A stretch of 64,000 bases of DNA from Chrysomallon squamiferum (Eukaryota > Mollusca > Gastropoda > Neomphalida > Peltospiridae). The DNA is taken from positions 44,021,152 through 44,085,151 of the forward strand of contig CM022665.1 in assembly GCA_012295275.1 (NCBI GenBank). The letters are read 5' to 3'. This document shows positions 12,801 through 25,774 of this stretch, piece after piece; the stretch's first letter is position 1; each line of letters starts with the position of its first letter. Under the pieces are notes generated by a model. It had not been told where the DNA came from, did not search any database, and saw nothing but the letters and a program-made list of their open reading frames with translations. The position numbers were made by a program, and so were the translations under genes.

Positions 12801-13585
12801 AGACAGATAAAGAGAAACAGATAAATGCTTATTGTAATATTTCTGATAAATAAATATTTGAGAAAAAAAAGTTTTGGTAAACATCTGTCAACTTAAGGTA
12901 AAAACTGTATTAGTTTACAATAAATAAATGAATAAATACATAAATAAATAAATAAATAAATAAACACAAACGTAAATCCAGCCCTCCAAATCAAGTAAGT
13001 TTCAGTGCAGGACAGATTTACAAACGTAGATGGGGAAAATAAAGATACGACACATTTTCAAAACGCCCTGTTTGTTAAGTATTCATTCACACAGTGACTA
13101 CAAGAGTCGTAAATACTTTTAACGGAAAGCTTTTTTCTTTTCTTTTTTTTTTTTTTTGCAGATGAGTAATCTTTTGATAGATTATCACCATTACTGACGT
13201 CAGACTTTTTAAAAATAAAAATAAATAAAAACATAAAATAATTAAAGAGGAAGGCGGAAAAACATTATTTAAAAAGTCAGGGTCCAGTATAATCACCGAG
13301 TAAGTCATGCGTAAAGACAGTCGTGCGGTGCGGAACTTACGAGTAACGTAATTGCTGATATTTCTGCAGTATAGACACAGAGTTTTTCGAATTTCGGGGT
13401 TTTATCGAATCGTGTGGCAAGATTTCCCCAGTAATGAAATCATTTTGTTTTGTGAGATACAGAAGCAGAAATTTTTTGAAGTTTTATACAGTTGTGAATC
13501 GAGTTGTCTTTTTTGTTGTTGTTTTATCCAGAGACGTACGTGCGGAGGTTTTATGTTATATATATACACAAGTAGAATGATCATA
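12801..13585. other. intergenic, (AAAT)n then unique sequence
   Basis: AAAT-type units near 12918-12965, T run 13142-13157, then unique sequence from about 13270. Opposing short frames at 13352-13612 are not recognised. Confidence 0.55.
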
Positions 13586-13590
13586 CTGCG

Positions 13591-13885
13591 TGTCGACTTT
13601 TATCGCGAGTAACGTACGTGTTAATTTTTTGCCGCGAAAAACGTATGTCGAATTTTATCGGTAATAACGTACGTGTCGACTTTTATCACGAGTAACGTCA
13701 TATGTCGACTTTTATCGCGAGTAACGTAGGTGTCGACTTTTACCGCGAGTAACGTCATATGTTGACTTTTATCGTGAATATCGTAGGTGTCGACTTTTAC
13801 CGCGAGTAACATGTGTCGACTTTTACTGGTGAAGAACGTAGGTGTCGACTTTTACCGCGAATAATGTACGTGTCGACTCTTACAT
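13591..13885. repeat. CpG-rich 28-bp minisatellite
   Basis: About ten head-to-tail copies of a unit beginning TGTCGACTTTTATCGCGAGT and ending AACGTACG. Starts are near 13591, 13646, 13674, 13703, 13731, 13760, 13788, 13814, 13843 and 13871. Alternate copies end in CATATG or TAGG, suggesting a two-unit (about 56 bp) higher-order period. It carries several CpGs per unit, unusual in this AT-rich background. Confidence 0.93.
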
Positions 13886-14136
13886 CCAGGACCTTTTGTG
13901 CCGAATTCTGAGACATACACAGACAGAGCATTGGAATCTCGCGGACTTATCAAGACTTACAATAAATCGTCTGGAACGTCGCTTACGAGGGAAAATCATT
14001 TTGAACATTCTCAAACGGATACGTGTATTATGAATCACGTAAACACAGACGTGTCGCATTCTTCGTATTCCGCGTCAGATCGTAAAGAACTCTCGAGTAT
14101 AAATTCGTACGTCGTGGTTTTTGTTTTTTTTGTATT

Positions 14137-14175
<39 letters not shown>

Positions 14176-15100
14176 TGACAAACACCACGGAAAAAAAAAA
14201 CTTTTTCAAAAAATTTACTTCTTTCATGCTCAGACTGGTTGTACACTTGAACACACTCATTATTTTTTAAATATTTTTTAAAATATTTTTTTAAAGAAAA
14301 AGTAAATTTCAGAGATCGTAAAAGCAACACAACGAACGTTAGCAAATAAATAAAAATTTATTGATATCGCGAAAAAAACCTTTGAAATGGAGAATACGTT
14401 TACGGGTTCATGACGAGCCTATCGGCTGAAATCGTTGTTCAATAAAGAAGAGCTGTATTGTGGTGGTGGTGGGGGGGGTTCTTTTTTTTTTTTTTTTCTC
14501 ACTCGCATCGCTTGGATGTTTGCGTAATGAACAATCTCCTTCGAAAGGAAAATAAGGAACATGTATGAAATTACCCGTTTTATCGGAACGTAACTACAAG
14601 CACGGTTTACGGCCGTACGTTTACGTCAAGCGTTGCGGAATATCTACGCAATCGGAAATTCCGCTAAGAAAATACATTTCAGCGCGCTTCTTATTCGCTC
14701 TTTTATTTTATTTCGTTTCTTTTTTTCGTGTCGTTAATTTTCCTCGATGGCTTTTATAACGTGTTTTGTTGGCTGCGGTTTAAAACGTTCAGTGTGTAAT
14801 GGGATCCGAGCTGTTTGAAATACTTAAGCCGATACAAACACTCGCCGATTTCTAATTAAACACCTTTCAGCGTTGTAGGTGTTGTTTTAAAATTTGGATG
14901 TTTTAGAAAGAGGGGCGGTTCCAGGATTTTTTTTCTGAGAAAGGGGGGGGTGGGGTTGACGTTATTAAGAGATGACGTTTTGTAAATTACGTTACGATTG
15001 TGTAAATGGTGTTATGATATATTACGTTTATTTCTTTCTAGCTTATCACATACGTGTTTATTCTTACCTTATTTTAATTATTTTATTTTATTTCGTTTCA
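13886..15100. other. unique CpG-richer intergenic sequence with (GT)n
   Basis: Largely non-repetitive, with a (GT)n tract at 14138-14174. The sequence near 14911-14955 (GGGGCGGTTCCAGGATTTTT, then a G run) looks like a decayed transposon end. A 64-codon plus frame at 14565-14759 is not recognised. Confidence 0.5.
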
Positions 15101-15140
15101 TTTCATTTCATTTCAGTTCCTTTTAAACTATTATTATTAG

Positions 15141-15208
<68 letters not shown>

Positions 15209-15290
15209 TTATTATTATTATTATTTATTTATTATTATTATTATTTATTATTATTATTTTAATTTTTTTAAATTTTATTTAAAAATTATA
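15101..15290. repeat. (TTTCA)n, (ACT)n, (ATT)n microsatellites
   Basis: ATTTC pentamers at about 15092-15118, then perfect ACT triplets at 15141-15208 changing abruptly to ATT triplets. Confidence 0.93.
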
Positions 15291-16280
15291 CTGAATAAAA
15301 TACGAGTCGAAACAACAAAGATAAATGTACTGAACACTATAGATTTATTTTAAATTTTAATATATAATTTATTGCTATTTCAAAGGTAACGTATGTCGAT
15401 ATAAATATATTATATAAAAAAAGAAATTAATATATATTGGTATTTCTTTACCTGATATGATACTTAGAAGAATAAAATCACTTATTTTAACAGTTATTAA
15501 ATAAATGTCAAATTACGTATACGTGACGTATACCATGAATTCAAATCACGTATAACGCGAAAAGCGTGAAATTGGTAATTAAAAATACGTGATAAATAAT
15601 TTATGAACGAATTAAAATAATGATAAAACCATCTACACTGCAAATCACTACAAATGGTGCAATCACACACACACACTCGCAAACATACACACATTTACAC
15701 CTACATATACACACACAGAAACACAGACACACATATTAATAAATGCATACATACACATAGTTACAATACACACACTCAGCCACACACACACACACACACA
15801 CACGCACGCACACACACCTTAAAAAATAATTAATTTGACGAATCCGTAACAAAATTCCTTACACGAAACGTAACGAAGTTAATTTTAATGGTAAGTTAGA
15901 GAGCCGCATCGAAATCGAGGCCAATTTCCGTATCCTTAGCCCAGACGAGAGGATGACTCCGTGACATTCTCGAGTAAATTTGTTTAATAAAATAACACGA
16001 AAATAGCCTGCCAGACTGACTACCTATTCCAGAAACCTTGGCAGGTTATCTTATTTGCTCAGTTCACTCACAAAAGCTCAGTGTTCCGCATTTCGGCGAT
16101 AATGCGTTTATTAAATAACTTCTCGTCACGGAGTCGGCAATTTTCGTAGTCAGCGTTATTATTTCCGGTGTCGTCCGCAAAGCGGAGACGGACAAAGTGT
16201 TTGGAAAAAGGTTTAGTGTGTTAATTATCTCCGGCGAGTGTTTTTTTACTTACTGAATTTTTATTTTTATTCATTATTGT
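15291..16280. other. intergenic, (CA)n and unique CpG-richer sequence
   Basis: AT-rich to about 15660, interrupted CA tract at 15664-15818, then non-repetitive sequence with frequent CpG to about 16240. No gene is recognised. Confidence 0.55.
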
Positions 16281-16284
16281 TCTT

Positions 16285-16311
16285 TATTAGTAGTAGTATT
16301 ATTATTAGTAT

Positions 16312-16356
<45 letters not shown>

Positions 16357-16538
16357 CAGTATTGTTGTTATTATTATTACTTTTATTATTGTTGTTGTTG
16401 TTATTGTTGTTGTCGTCGTCGTCATCATTATTGTTGTTATCATCATCATCTTCATTATTATTTTTGTTATTATTATTATTATTATTATTGTTATGGTTAT
16501 GGTTATTATGATTATGATTATTATTATTATTATTATTA

Positions 16539-16615
<77 letters not shown>

Positions 16616-16616
16616 T
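16285..16616. repeat. (AGT)n to (ATT)n trinucleotide array
   Basis: AGT triplets, mixed GTT/GTC/ATC triplets, then over 30 perfect ATT triplets. All six frames are nearly open because of the period of three. Confidence 0.96.
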
Positions 16617-17014
16617 GAAGTGTTGCCCTCTTGGATAATACGAAAATTACATTCAGTTATTTTTGTATTCTGAAGAATAATTCTGTTGAATTGTTCACTG
16701 ACGATCAATCTTTATTACTTATAAAGTTTGACTGTGTCAGTAAAATACGTCAGCCAAGACTGAACATTTTCTTTTTTTAAACCTTGATTACTTTTAAAAC
16801 TTGTACAGAAATCTTTACATCTATATCTATATTTATATTTATATCTATTGTTACTTACGTTGATAATAATATTGCTTTTAAATTATTATTTGACTAATGT
16901 TTCTGCTGTTGTTTTTGATTTTATTTTATTGTTGTTGTTTTGTTGTTTATTATTGTTGTTGTTGTAATAGTAGTAAAATAAAATTATTATTTATTTTGTT
17001 GTTATTGATTGTTG

Positions 17015-17060
<46 letters not shown>

Positions 17061-17451
17061 AGATTTTGAAACTATTTCATCCTAACCTCCAAAGGATCAA
17101 TATTACGTGACATTCACACGTTTTAAAATAATACTTACACATTAATATACCAGAAATCTTTTTTTTTTTTTTTTTTTAAATGACAATAATAACCAACAGC
17201 ATATACAACGTGGTTTTGATATACGTGAAATGTCATATATATGCAGATTGAACATTCATATTTACATACAGTCAATAATAATTTGAAAAACTCTGTCGTT
17301 GTAACATATGGGCATGTCAACCATGCATACAGTTTAATTTATATGTGCTTATAGTTTACCAAACTGGTAATAATATAACAGTATATAATTATATAATGTT
17401 ATATTTATGTTAGAAAAAAAAAATCAGTTCTAATTATTAAAATAATAATAA

Positions 17452-17483
<32 letters not shown>

Positions 17484-18170
17484 ATGATGATGATGATGAT
17501 GACATTTTTGGTAACATCATTAACGACGTCGACGACGGTAACAGTAATGTCAGTAACAACAACAATAAGAATAATGATGATGGTGATGAAAAATTACGAT
17601 TATTACAGTGATGATGAAGATAATCATATACAGGTTCGAGATAAATATCTCTAAGATACACACACATATATATATGTTTGTGTGTGTGTGTGTGTGTGTG
17701 CGTCTGTGCGCGCGCATATTATGTTTATAATATTTATACCATTTCTAACAAAATAAATAAATAAATAAATAAATCTAAAACAAATAGTGTCTTTTAGCAT
17801 TTTTTTTTTTTTTTAAAATAATATTTTTCTTAAATATATATAGATATAGATATCATTATTTTGTTGTTATTTTATCTTGGCTTTTCAATCCATTTTTCTT
17901 TGGATAAAAATAAAAATAAAAGAAAGACAAAGCCTGTGTCTGCTGTGTCTGTGACAGTTACTTACATTTCAGAGCTGTGTATATGTTTTAATGCAGTGTA
18001 GATAACACATGGCGCGCACACCTGTATTGATCTGACAGACCTCTGTTCAGGCAAGTAACAAATGAGTTAGTGTTTGTATAACAATTCTTCAAAATGTCAC
18101 CGATATTAACGCTACTTACTGGAGAGAAATTTTGTTTGGTTTTGGCGTTAAGCTGAAATGAAGGGAAGAA
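16617..18170. other. AT-rich intergenic with ATT, AAT/GAT and (GT)n tracts
   Basis: ATT triplets at about 17014-17058, T run 17159-17177, AAT then GAT triplets at 17441-17500, GT tract 17679-17700, AAAT units 17750-17775. No gene is seen. Confidence 0.6.

Positions 18171-18171
<1 letters not shown>

Positions 18172-18252
<81 letters not shown>
18172..18252. repeat. (TA)n microsatellite, about 80 bp
   Basis: Perfect TA repeats of about 40 units, likely cruciform-prone. A CA/CATA region follows immediately. Confidence 0.97.
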
Positions 18253-18255
<3 letters not shown>

Positions 18256-18264
18256 GTGGACAAG

Positions 18265-18480
18265 TACACACACACACACACACACATATACATACACACA
18301 TACACAGACACACATATACACAATGCATATACACGTATTCGTATTCACACACACGTACATACAAATACTCATACACGAACACACACACACATACATAGAT
18401 ACACACATACACACAAATATACAAGCATTCACACACGTACATATAGAAACATACATACAAATACGCACGCATACATTCAT
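18265..18480. repeat. interrupted (CA)n/(CATA)n tract
   Basis: CA and CATA units with scattered substitutions. The His-Thr and Cys-Val frames on the two strands come from the repeat. Confidence 0.92.
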
Positions 18481-19101
18481 TTATAATTATAGGCACTTTA
18501 CCAAAGTTTGAACAGCAGCAGTAAAATGTGAGATTTAATAAACCGATCACAGAAGGCAGATTGGAATGGGAAATAAGGTTGTAAAGCGTGGACTAGTAGT
18601 CGTTGACCAAACTTGGATAAGAAGGGATTGGTAGTAGTAATAGTAAAAGCAGTAGTAGTTGTTAATAGCTGTAGTAGTAATAAAACAGTTATAGTGGTAC
18701 AGTACTAGTAGTAAATAGTATAATAGTTTTAGTCCTAGTTATAATAATAGTGGTTTGTAGTAGTAGTAGTGGTAGTTGTAGTAGTAGCAGTAGTAAGAGG
18801 AGGAGAAGGAGGATGAGTAGGAGTTGTAGTTGTGGTGGAAGTAGCAGCAGTAACATTTACAAATAAATAAATTAACAGAAATTAAGTGTAAATGGAGGAA
18901 ATACCTCTAAAACATTTAGTCGCAATTATTTGTGTAGGGGGAAACACTTAGCTACAAAATGACCTTTTAATTGCAGATTAATTACCAAGCCTCGAGAAAA
19001 CAAGGAAACGGTATTCTGAAAACAAACAAAAAAAATAAAAATAAATAAATAAAAAAATTAATACAGAACAAAGAGAACTCAGTTGTTCATCCATTTTTAT
19101 G

Positions 19102-19133
<32 letters not shown>

Positions 19134-19600
19134 AAAAAAAAAGTTTCGTTACAAAAAAAAAAAAGTTAAAATGGATTCATCGGAGAACATCGTGACACAC
19201 AAAACAGCGGCAAGAGCAGACGACGAGCTTTGTCATTGACGTTGAAAATTTTTCCTTTCGCATTAACGCTGACATTAATGACCACAGAGGTTTCTTTTTA
19301 CAATTGACGGCTAATTTATCGCTGTTTCTCAAATGGCGTAACCTTTGAAGCGAGCCAGCCAGCCAGCCAAGCTGTTGCCAGTGTTCAGCGAAAGCGCGAG
19401 AATAAGTACAGCACGTAAATACGTCACTTTTTGACTCGCAGGGCGGTGTTTTCGTGGATGAAGTGATATCAAATTCGTTATTCGACGAATAAAGACTTAA
19501 TTTAAATTTTTTTTTTGGGGCGGCGGGGGAATCGTTGTTCTTATTTTTTTCTTTGCTTTTAGTTGCTTCCTCTTCCTCTTTATTATTACTATTGTTATAG
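18481..19600. other. intergenic: AGT-type triplets, poly-A, CpG-richer island
   Basis: Decayed AGT/AGC triplets at about 18620-18850, A runs at 19101-19142, then a unique CpG-containing island at about 19170-19500. No gene is recognised. Confidence 0.55.
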
Positions 19601-19610
19601 TTGTTGTTGA

Positions 19611-19613
<3 letters not shown>

Positions 19614-19665
<52 letters not shown>
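19614..19665. repeat. (ATT)n microsatellite
   Basis: About 17 perfect ATT triplets. Confidence 0.95.
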
Positions 19666-19666
<1 letters not shown>

Positions 19667-20079
19667 TACTGGAAATATCTTCAGATTGTCAAAAGAAAAA
19701 TTAGATACTTTAAACGTCATTTTGTTACAGATTTCAAGAGAAATAAATGGATTTATTTGCACAAATCACTAATGATAATTTTTTTTTTATCGAATATTAT
19801 ATGTTTGTGTTTGTGTGTGTGTGACATGATATAAAGAATGAAATGATGATGAATGTGATGAAAAATAAGAGTGAGAGAGACACACAGAGAGAGTGATAGA
19901 CAGAGAGATACGTTTTATAATAAATACGTGTAACTACATACTTAAATCATCGTAAAAGAAATAACATCTTGTTTCCAGACGTCTCATTCGAATATAAACA
20001 TTACCATCAACACCATCACCAACTACAACAACACAGAAACACACACACATATAAAAGATTAAAATAAAATCCAGTTAAT

Positions 20080-20080
<1 letters not shown>
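19666..20080. other. AT-rich intergenic sequence
   Basis: Short GT and GA patches, otherwise unremarkable. No gene. Confidence 0.55.

Positions 20081-20083
<3 letters not shown>

Positions 20084-20149
<66 letters not shown>
20084..20149. repeat. (CT)n microsatellite
   Basis: About 33 CT units. Confidence 0.97.
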
Positions 20150-20154
<5 letters not shown>

Positions 20155-20893
20155 AGGCCTGCCTGTATGTGAATATGATTGATCCAGTAGACGTAGATTA
20201 GAACGGCCACATAATACGAACCAGATCGAAGGAAGAAATGAGGCCAATACCTTGCAGTGGTCAGTGTTACGTCACAAAGGTCAGATCTGCTGGTCATAAC
20301 GGTCAGCGACAGGTGAATTTTACACGAAGCATACACGCGCGCGTCGACAATTTGACCAATGAGGATTAAGTTTGGCAGAAACCAGCCCTTCGGCTTCGCG
20401 CCATTATGCAAGTTACTAAAAATAACTCCGATGCGTCTGGTGATGACGTATTTTTTTTTTTTTTTTTTTTTTTAAATCGATTAAAAGGGTCGCTAATAAC
20501 TGGTACTTAGCTAATCATTCTATCATTTGAAAATCTCTTTTCTTTCTTTTTCTTTCTTTCTTTCTTTCTCAGAAAACCTTCTGCTGGTGATTTTTAACTC
20601 ATTTATGCAGAATGGGTAAAAAAAAGCGTGAATGATTTAATTTTTATTTAAGTGCGAGACCATTAATAAATAAATATATAAAAATAAATAATTAAATTAT
20701 TTATTTAATTAATAAAAATTCATACACACAGAAACCCAGACAGACAGACAGAGAGAGAGAGAGAGAGGGAACCTTTAAAGTATACTTACTAAACAGAAAC
20801 AGAAAAAGCTAGAAACAGTATAAATAAGTAATTAAACAAACACACAACATCAATAACAATAATAACAATAATAAAATAATAATAATAACAATA

Positions 20894-20928
<35 letters not shown>

Positions 20929-21808
20929 GAAGAAAAGAAGAAGAAAAATGTATAGTATTCTCTCTCTTTTTATCTCAGCATCTATCACCCTGTATCTCTG
21001 TGTCTTTCTCTGTCTATTTGTCCGACTGTCTGTCTGCCTGTTTACCTGTCTGTGTGTTTCTCGCCCTATCTCTGAATGTTTCCGTATTCCAATGTACTTA
21101 TATTTCCTTCCATCATTCTCATTATTTTCTTTGATTACCTTCTCCCTGCACCTTAAAAACAATTTTCTCACAAAGAGTAACCCAATCTTCATCAGAAATT
21201 AACGTACGAAAATAACAACTAAAATATTAATGAAGTATATTTATAAATTAAACATTTATAGCCATTTCTTTCTATATTTAAATAATCTTTTCCTCAAATA
21301 TCTCTTTAAATGACGGCATGCTTTTGACGCATTTGTATTTTAAAAAGAAAGAAAGAAACAAACAAACAAACAAAAAACACCATTTCTATTACTGGCGAAA
21401 AACGACGAAATTAAAATGCTGATGACACAATTTTCGCGCGTCATTTGTCCATTGTGAGCGTCAAGGCAGACGAACTAAGGAGCAGCAGAACTTGATCAAT
21501 CGATTCGAGAACACAGCATGCGAGTGTGACGTAAAAAGTGCGCGAGACAGAAATAATACTACAAATAATAACATGTTTAGATTTTGAACTGTCAACTGCT
21601 ACATGGAATAATATGTGTGACTTTTAAAAAATATTAAAAAAAAAGAAAAAAAAAAGAAGAAGATGAAAAAAGTATATTCTCATAGATAGGTAGACAGACG
21701 GAGAGATAGATGCAAAGACAGAGAGAGACAGATAAATTGATAGATAGATAGACAAAGATAAATTGACAGATACAGAGATACAGGAGAAATATAGAGAAAA
21801 AAAGAGTG

Positions 21809-21810
<2 letters not shown>
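20150..21810. other. intergenic, mixed unique and simple sequence
   Basis: Unique CpG-richer stretches at 20230-20420 and 21400-21560; T run 20452-20473; (TTTC)n near 20540-20570; AAT triplets 20850-20930; GATA/GACA patches 21690-21770. A minus frame at 20148-20411 is not recognised. Confidence 0.55.

Positions 21811-21811
<1 letters not shown>

Positions 21812-21883
<72 letters not shown>
21812..21883. repeat. (GA)n microsatellite
   Basis: About 36 GA units. Confidence 0.97.
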
Positions 21884-21889
<6 letters not shown>

Positions 21890-22620
21890 TTTACAAAGCA
21901 TGGAAAGACATACAGAAAGACAGTCATAAACATTAAAGAAATAATTATTCATTTTTCTTTTTATTTTATTACTTGAAAAAAATTACTTATTTAACTTCTT
22001 ATATTTACTTATTTTTCACATGCACTTGTAAAGTGACTTACATCACGAGTTTATCCGATTACCCTATTAATTTCATTACACAATAATGTAAACTTATGAC
22101 CGATAACATTAACCAAATTGAAAAAAAAAAAAGAAAAGAAAAGAAAAGCAACTACCGCTGCGACAAAGAATTAACTGATCTATTCAGTGTCCAACACAAT
22201 ATAATTACACGGTTTTGGCTAACCGCATTCTGTTGGCGGAAAATATCGATCTAGGTCAAGCTGAGGGAATCAGTTGATCGGAGGTGACCGATCGGCCGAA
22301 CGCGTCTTCGGCGCTTATTCAATTTATGTTTCCGTAATTGGCCGGGGATCGGGTTTCTCCGAAAACCTCCGACACTTGGTAAAACTCTCGTCGGAAGAAG
22401 ATCGGAATGAGACTGAGGAATGTTTCACATGTGATGAGGTCACGCGGAAGAAAACGAACCCCAGCTGGAATGCAGCGGTGTCTAAAAATAGACACAGCTA
22501 ATGATTTTTTTTTTTTTTTTTTTTTCTTTCTGAAATATTCAAGCAATGATGACCACCGGCATGTGAGACGTTCTAAATAAATGTGATTTGAAACAGAAGA
22601 AGAAAGAGAAAAAGATGCTT
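21884..22620. other. intergenic with a unique CpG-richer island
   Basis: Positions 22180-22500 are non-repetitive and GC-richer than the surroundings. They hold opposing 75-codon frames on both strands, which argues that neither is real. No domain is recognised. Confidence 0.5.
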
Positions 22621-22624
22621 GTAT

Positions 22625-22965
22625 TTCATAGCCGTTTATTTCGTAAATGTTTATTTCATTGTGTTTGTTTCATAGCTTTTATTTTATAATGATAATTTAT
22701 AGTAGCTTTTATTTCTTAGTGTTTATTTTTTAATTTTTCTTAGTTTGTTTATTTTCATATTTATTTCCCATAATGATAATGATAATTTTCATTGTGTTTA
22801 TTTCATAATGATAATTTTTTATTTAATAATGATAATAGTGTTTTTTTTCACAATGTTTATTTAATTAATTTTCATAATGATAATTTTCATAGTGTTTATT
22901 TCATGTTTATTTAATCGTTATTTGTTAATGTTTATTCTTAACCTTTATTTTTATCGTTATTTGTT

Positions 22966-23012
<47 letters not shown>

Positions 23013-23320
23013 TGTCTTATTTTATAATATTTATTTCATAGTATTTTCTTCCTAAAATGTTTATTTTCATAGTGTGATTTCATAATGTTTATTTTCATTT
23101 TGTGACTTCCTGATATTTATTTTCAGAGCTCTATTTATTAATGTTGTTTCATAGTATGACCTCATAATGTTTCTTTTTATATTATGATTTCATGTTTATT
23201 TTCGTAGCTGATTTCATAACATTTATTTTCATTGTGCGAATTAATAATATTTATCTCGTAGTGTTAGGTTCACAGTGTTATTTCTTTGTGTTTATTTTAA
23301 ACTTTATTTCTTACAGTTCA
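22625..23320. repeat. degenerate tandem array with core GTTTATTTTCATAGTG
   Basis: A loose array of roughly 28-bp units such as GTTTATTTTCATAGTGTGAT then TTCATAAT, interrupted by a long T run at about 22968-23010. Copies are strongly diverged, so boundaries are approximate. Confidence 0.65.
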
Positions 23321-24000
23321 TTCATTTTCATTTTTATTACGTCTATTAAAACCACTATCTATAGCAGCTGCATGAAATACCACAGCTACTACTACTACGA
23401 CCACAACAACAACCACAACAGAATATTATAATTCGTATTCTAATCAAAGGAATCAACAAAAAAAAAAAATCGTCTTTTGAGTAAGAAAAAAAAAAAAAAA
23501 AAAAAAATCGTCATGAATAAATTTAAAATTTAAATAAAACATCCGTATATTTTAAAAAAATAAATAAATAAATAAAACACCCGGAAATTCTTTTTTTTTT
23601 TTTTTTCCCCCGCCTTCTGTGATTCGCTCGAGCAAAACCGGAAAAAGAAGAAGAAATAAACACACGTACACACAAATCTTTTCTATTAATAAACCAAGCA
23701 AATGAGGTCAGAAAAACAAACGCCGTTTATTTAATTTTTTTTAATTTTTTAATTTATTTTTTAATTTTTATTTTTTTATTTTTTTTTATTATTATTTTTT
23801 TTTTTTTCACGTTCCAGTTACGCTGTGACGTAAATAAGTTCTTTATGTGACCACGGACTAACTAAACTTCCTCAATAATAAAAAAAAAAAAAAAAAAAAA
23901 ATAAAAAAAAAAAAAAAAAACAGTTCTCAGGGATGGATCCAAAATTGTTAGACGTGGGGGATGCATCGTTATTTTTAGGGGGATTTGATTTTCAAGATAA
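23321..24000. other. AT-rich intergenic, A and T runs
   Basis: A runs near 23487-23507 and 23880-23921 and T-rich sequence 23590-23805. Positions 23928-23990 (CTCAGGGATGGATCCAAAAT and a following GGGGGAT) resemble a decayed DNA-transposon end. Confidence 0.5.
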
Positions 24001-24004
24001 ACAC

Positions 24005-24039
24005 CTATATATATATATATATATATCTAAATCGATCCC

Positions 24040-24074
<35 letters not shown>

Positions 24075-24300
24075 GTCTATCTATCTATCTATTTATTTAT
24101 CTATCTATTCCTACTATTTATCTATATATGTGTGTCTGTATTGTCTATCTTTGTATCTGTGTATATATCTGTCTATCTGTCTGTATATCTATCTTTTTAT
24201 GTAACTATATATATATATATATGTATCTATATCTATATCTAAAACTATATCATCTGTATTTATATCTATATCAACATCTATATCCATATCTACATAATTC
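24005..24300. repeat. (TA)n and (CTAT)n/(CTGT)n microsatellite
   Basis: TA units then CTGT/CTAT tetranucleotides with decayed TATATCTA tails to about 24295. Confidence 0.93.
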
Positions 24301-24660
24301 TCTGGGTCAGATTCAAAAATGTTCGAAAAGGATGGTCATCATTTTGGTGATGATTTTGATTTTAAAGATCAAAAATAATTTCTTATTAATGAAAAACTTT
24401 GTTTTACTCATTTTAGTCATATTAGGAGACAGGTAGGCTAGTTGCATTTTCTCACCTCTCCACTAGATCAGCACCTTTTTAGTGCAGGTATTTGTCACAT
24501 ACGTGCGTACATGAGTAAATACAGATGGTTTCCATTGTCAGATATTGTTTGATGTCTTTTCCTTCAGTGAGAAAGACGTACTGTTTATATTGTCTGTTTT
24601 TTTTTTTTGTTTTGTTGTTGTTGTTGTTTTTCAAAATAAAGGCACACGTGCGCACCTGCA
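24301..24660. other. short unique intergenic stretch
   Basis: Non-repetitive with a GTT triplet patch near 24612-24630. No gene is seen. Confidence 0.5.
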
Positions 24661-24669
24661 TGCTTGCAC

Positions 24670-24788
24670 GCAAACATTTTACACACACATACACACAGAC
24701 AAACAAACATAGATATAATACATCGATACATACACACAGGCACACATATATATACATACACCACACATACACAGACATATATTCACAG

Positions 24789-24822
<34 letters not shown>

Positions 24823-24847
24823 TATATATGTACACACATACATTCAC

Positions 24848-24883
<36 letters not shown>

Positions 24884-24925
24884 ATATGTACACACATACA
24901 TACACATATATATATATATACACAC

Positions 24926-24975
<50 letters not shown>
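24670..24975. repeat. (CA)n / (TA)n compound microsatellite
   Basis: Interrupted CA, three TA tracts (about 24791-24830, 24849-24880, 24905-24920) separated by ACACACATACATTCACAG-like spacers, and a terminal (CA)n at 24931-24974. The segment of TA tract plus spacer is itself repeated twice. Confidence 0.94.
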
Positions 24976-25257
24976 CCGTACATGAATATGAGAACAATGA
25001 AAGAGGATTTTAGAAATTAGTTTTGTTTAAAATTAACGAAAACAATATTAATAATTTAAATTAGAAAAAAAAAAAAGAAGAAAAAAAAAGAAGAGGAAGA
25101 TGAAAAAAAAAAAAAAAAAGAAAGAAAAAAAAAATGAAAAGTATTTTTATCGTCATAAATATTTTAACCGTATACCAAGTGGTTGACAGTTTAATATAAC
25201 GGATGACTGATTCTGAGCTCAGTGAAGTGTGAAGGAAACGCTGCTTTATATTACTGA
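24976..25257. other. A-rich spacer
   Basis: A and GAA runs at 25063-25135 and ordinary sequence around them. Confidence 0.55.
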
Positions 25258-25398
25258 CTTATTTATTTATTTATTTATTTATTTATTTTTTTATTTTTAT
25301 TTTTATTTTTTGTTTTATTTTTTATTTTTTATTGCTTTTTTTGTTTTTGTTTGTTGTTTTGTTTTGGGGGTTTTTTTTGTTATTTTTTTATATATACT

Positions 25399-25437
<39 letters not shown>

Positions 25438-25640
25438 TTGCTTGTTTATTTTTGTTTTGTTCTTTGTTTTGTTTTTTGTATTTTTTTTTTTTTATACTTT
25501 ATTTATTTTTTTATTTATTATTTTATTTATTTATTTTATTATTATTTATTTATTATTTTATTTATTTTATTATTATTTGTTTTATTTTATTATTTTTATT
25601 TTTATTTTTATTATTATTATTTTATTTTTTTTTGGTCGTC
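25258..25640. repeat. (TTTA)n and T-rich simple sequence
   Basis: ATTT units at 25260-25290 and 25399-25440 within sequence that is almost free of A-rich and GC stretches. Phe/Leu/Tyr frames across it are not proteins. Confidence 0.92.
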
Positions 25641-25774
25641 TTTATCTTGATTTTATTCAGATAATGTCAGGACGTTTTGACAGAAATGTACGAGCCAGGT
25701 CATTGTTCGTAAGACAAGCAGACGACAGAACGTGAGAATGAACGAATGAATAAAATAAATTAATGAACGGATGA

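Noticed and set aside
22274-22546. opposing 75-codon frames in a GC-richer island
   Set aside because: Neither strand shows a domain, start-site motif or exon partner.
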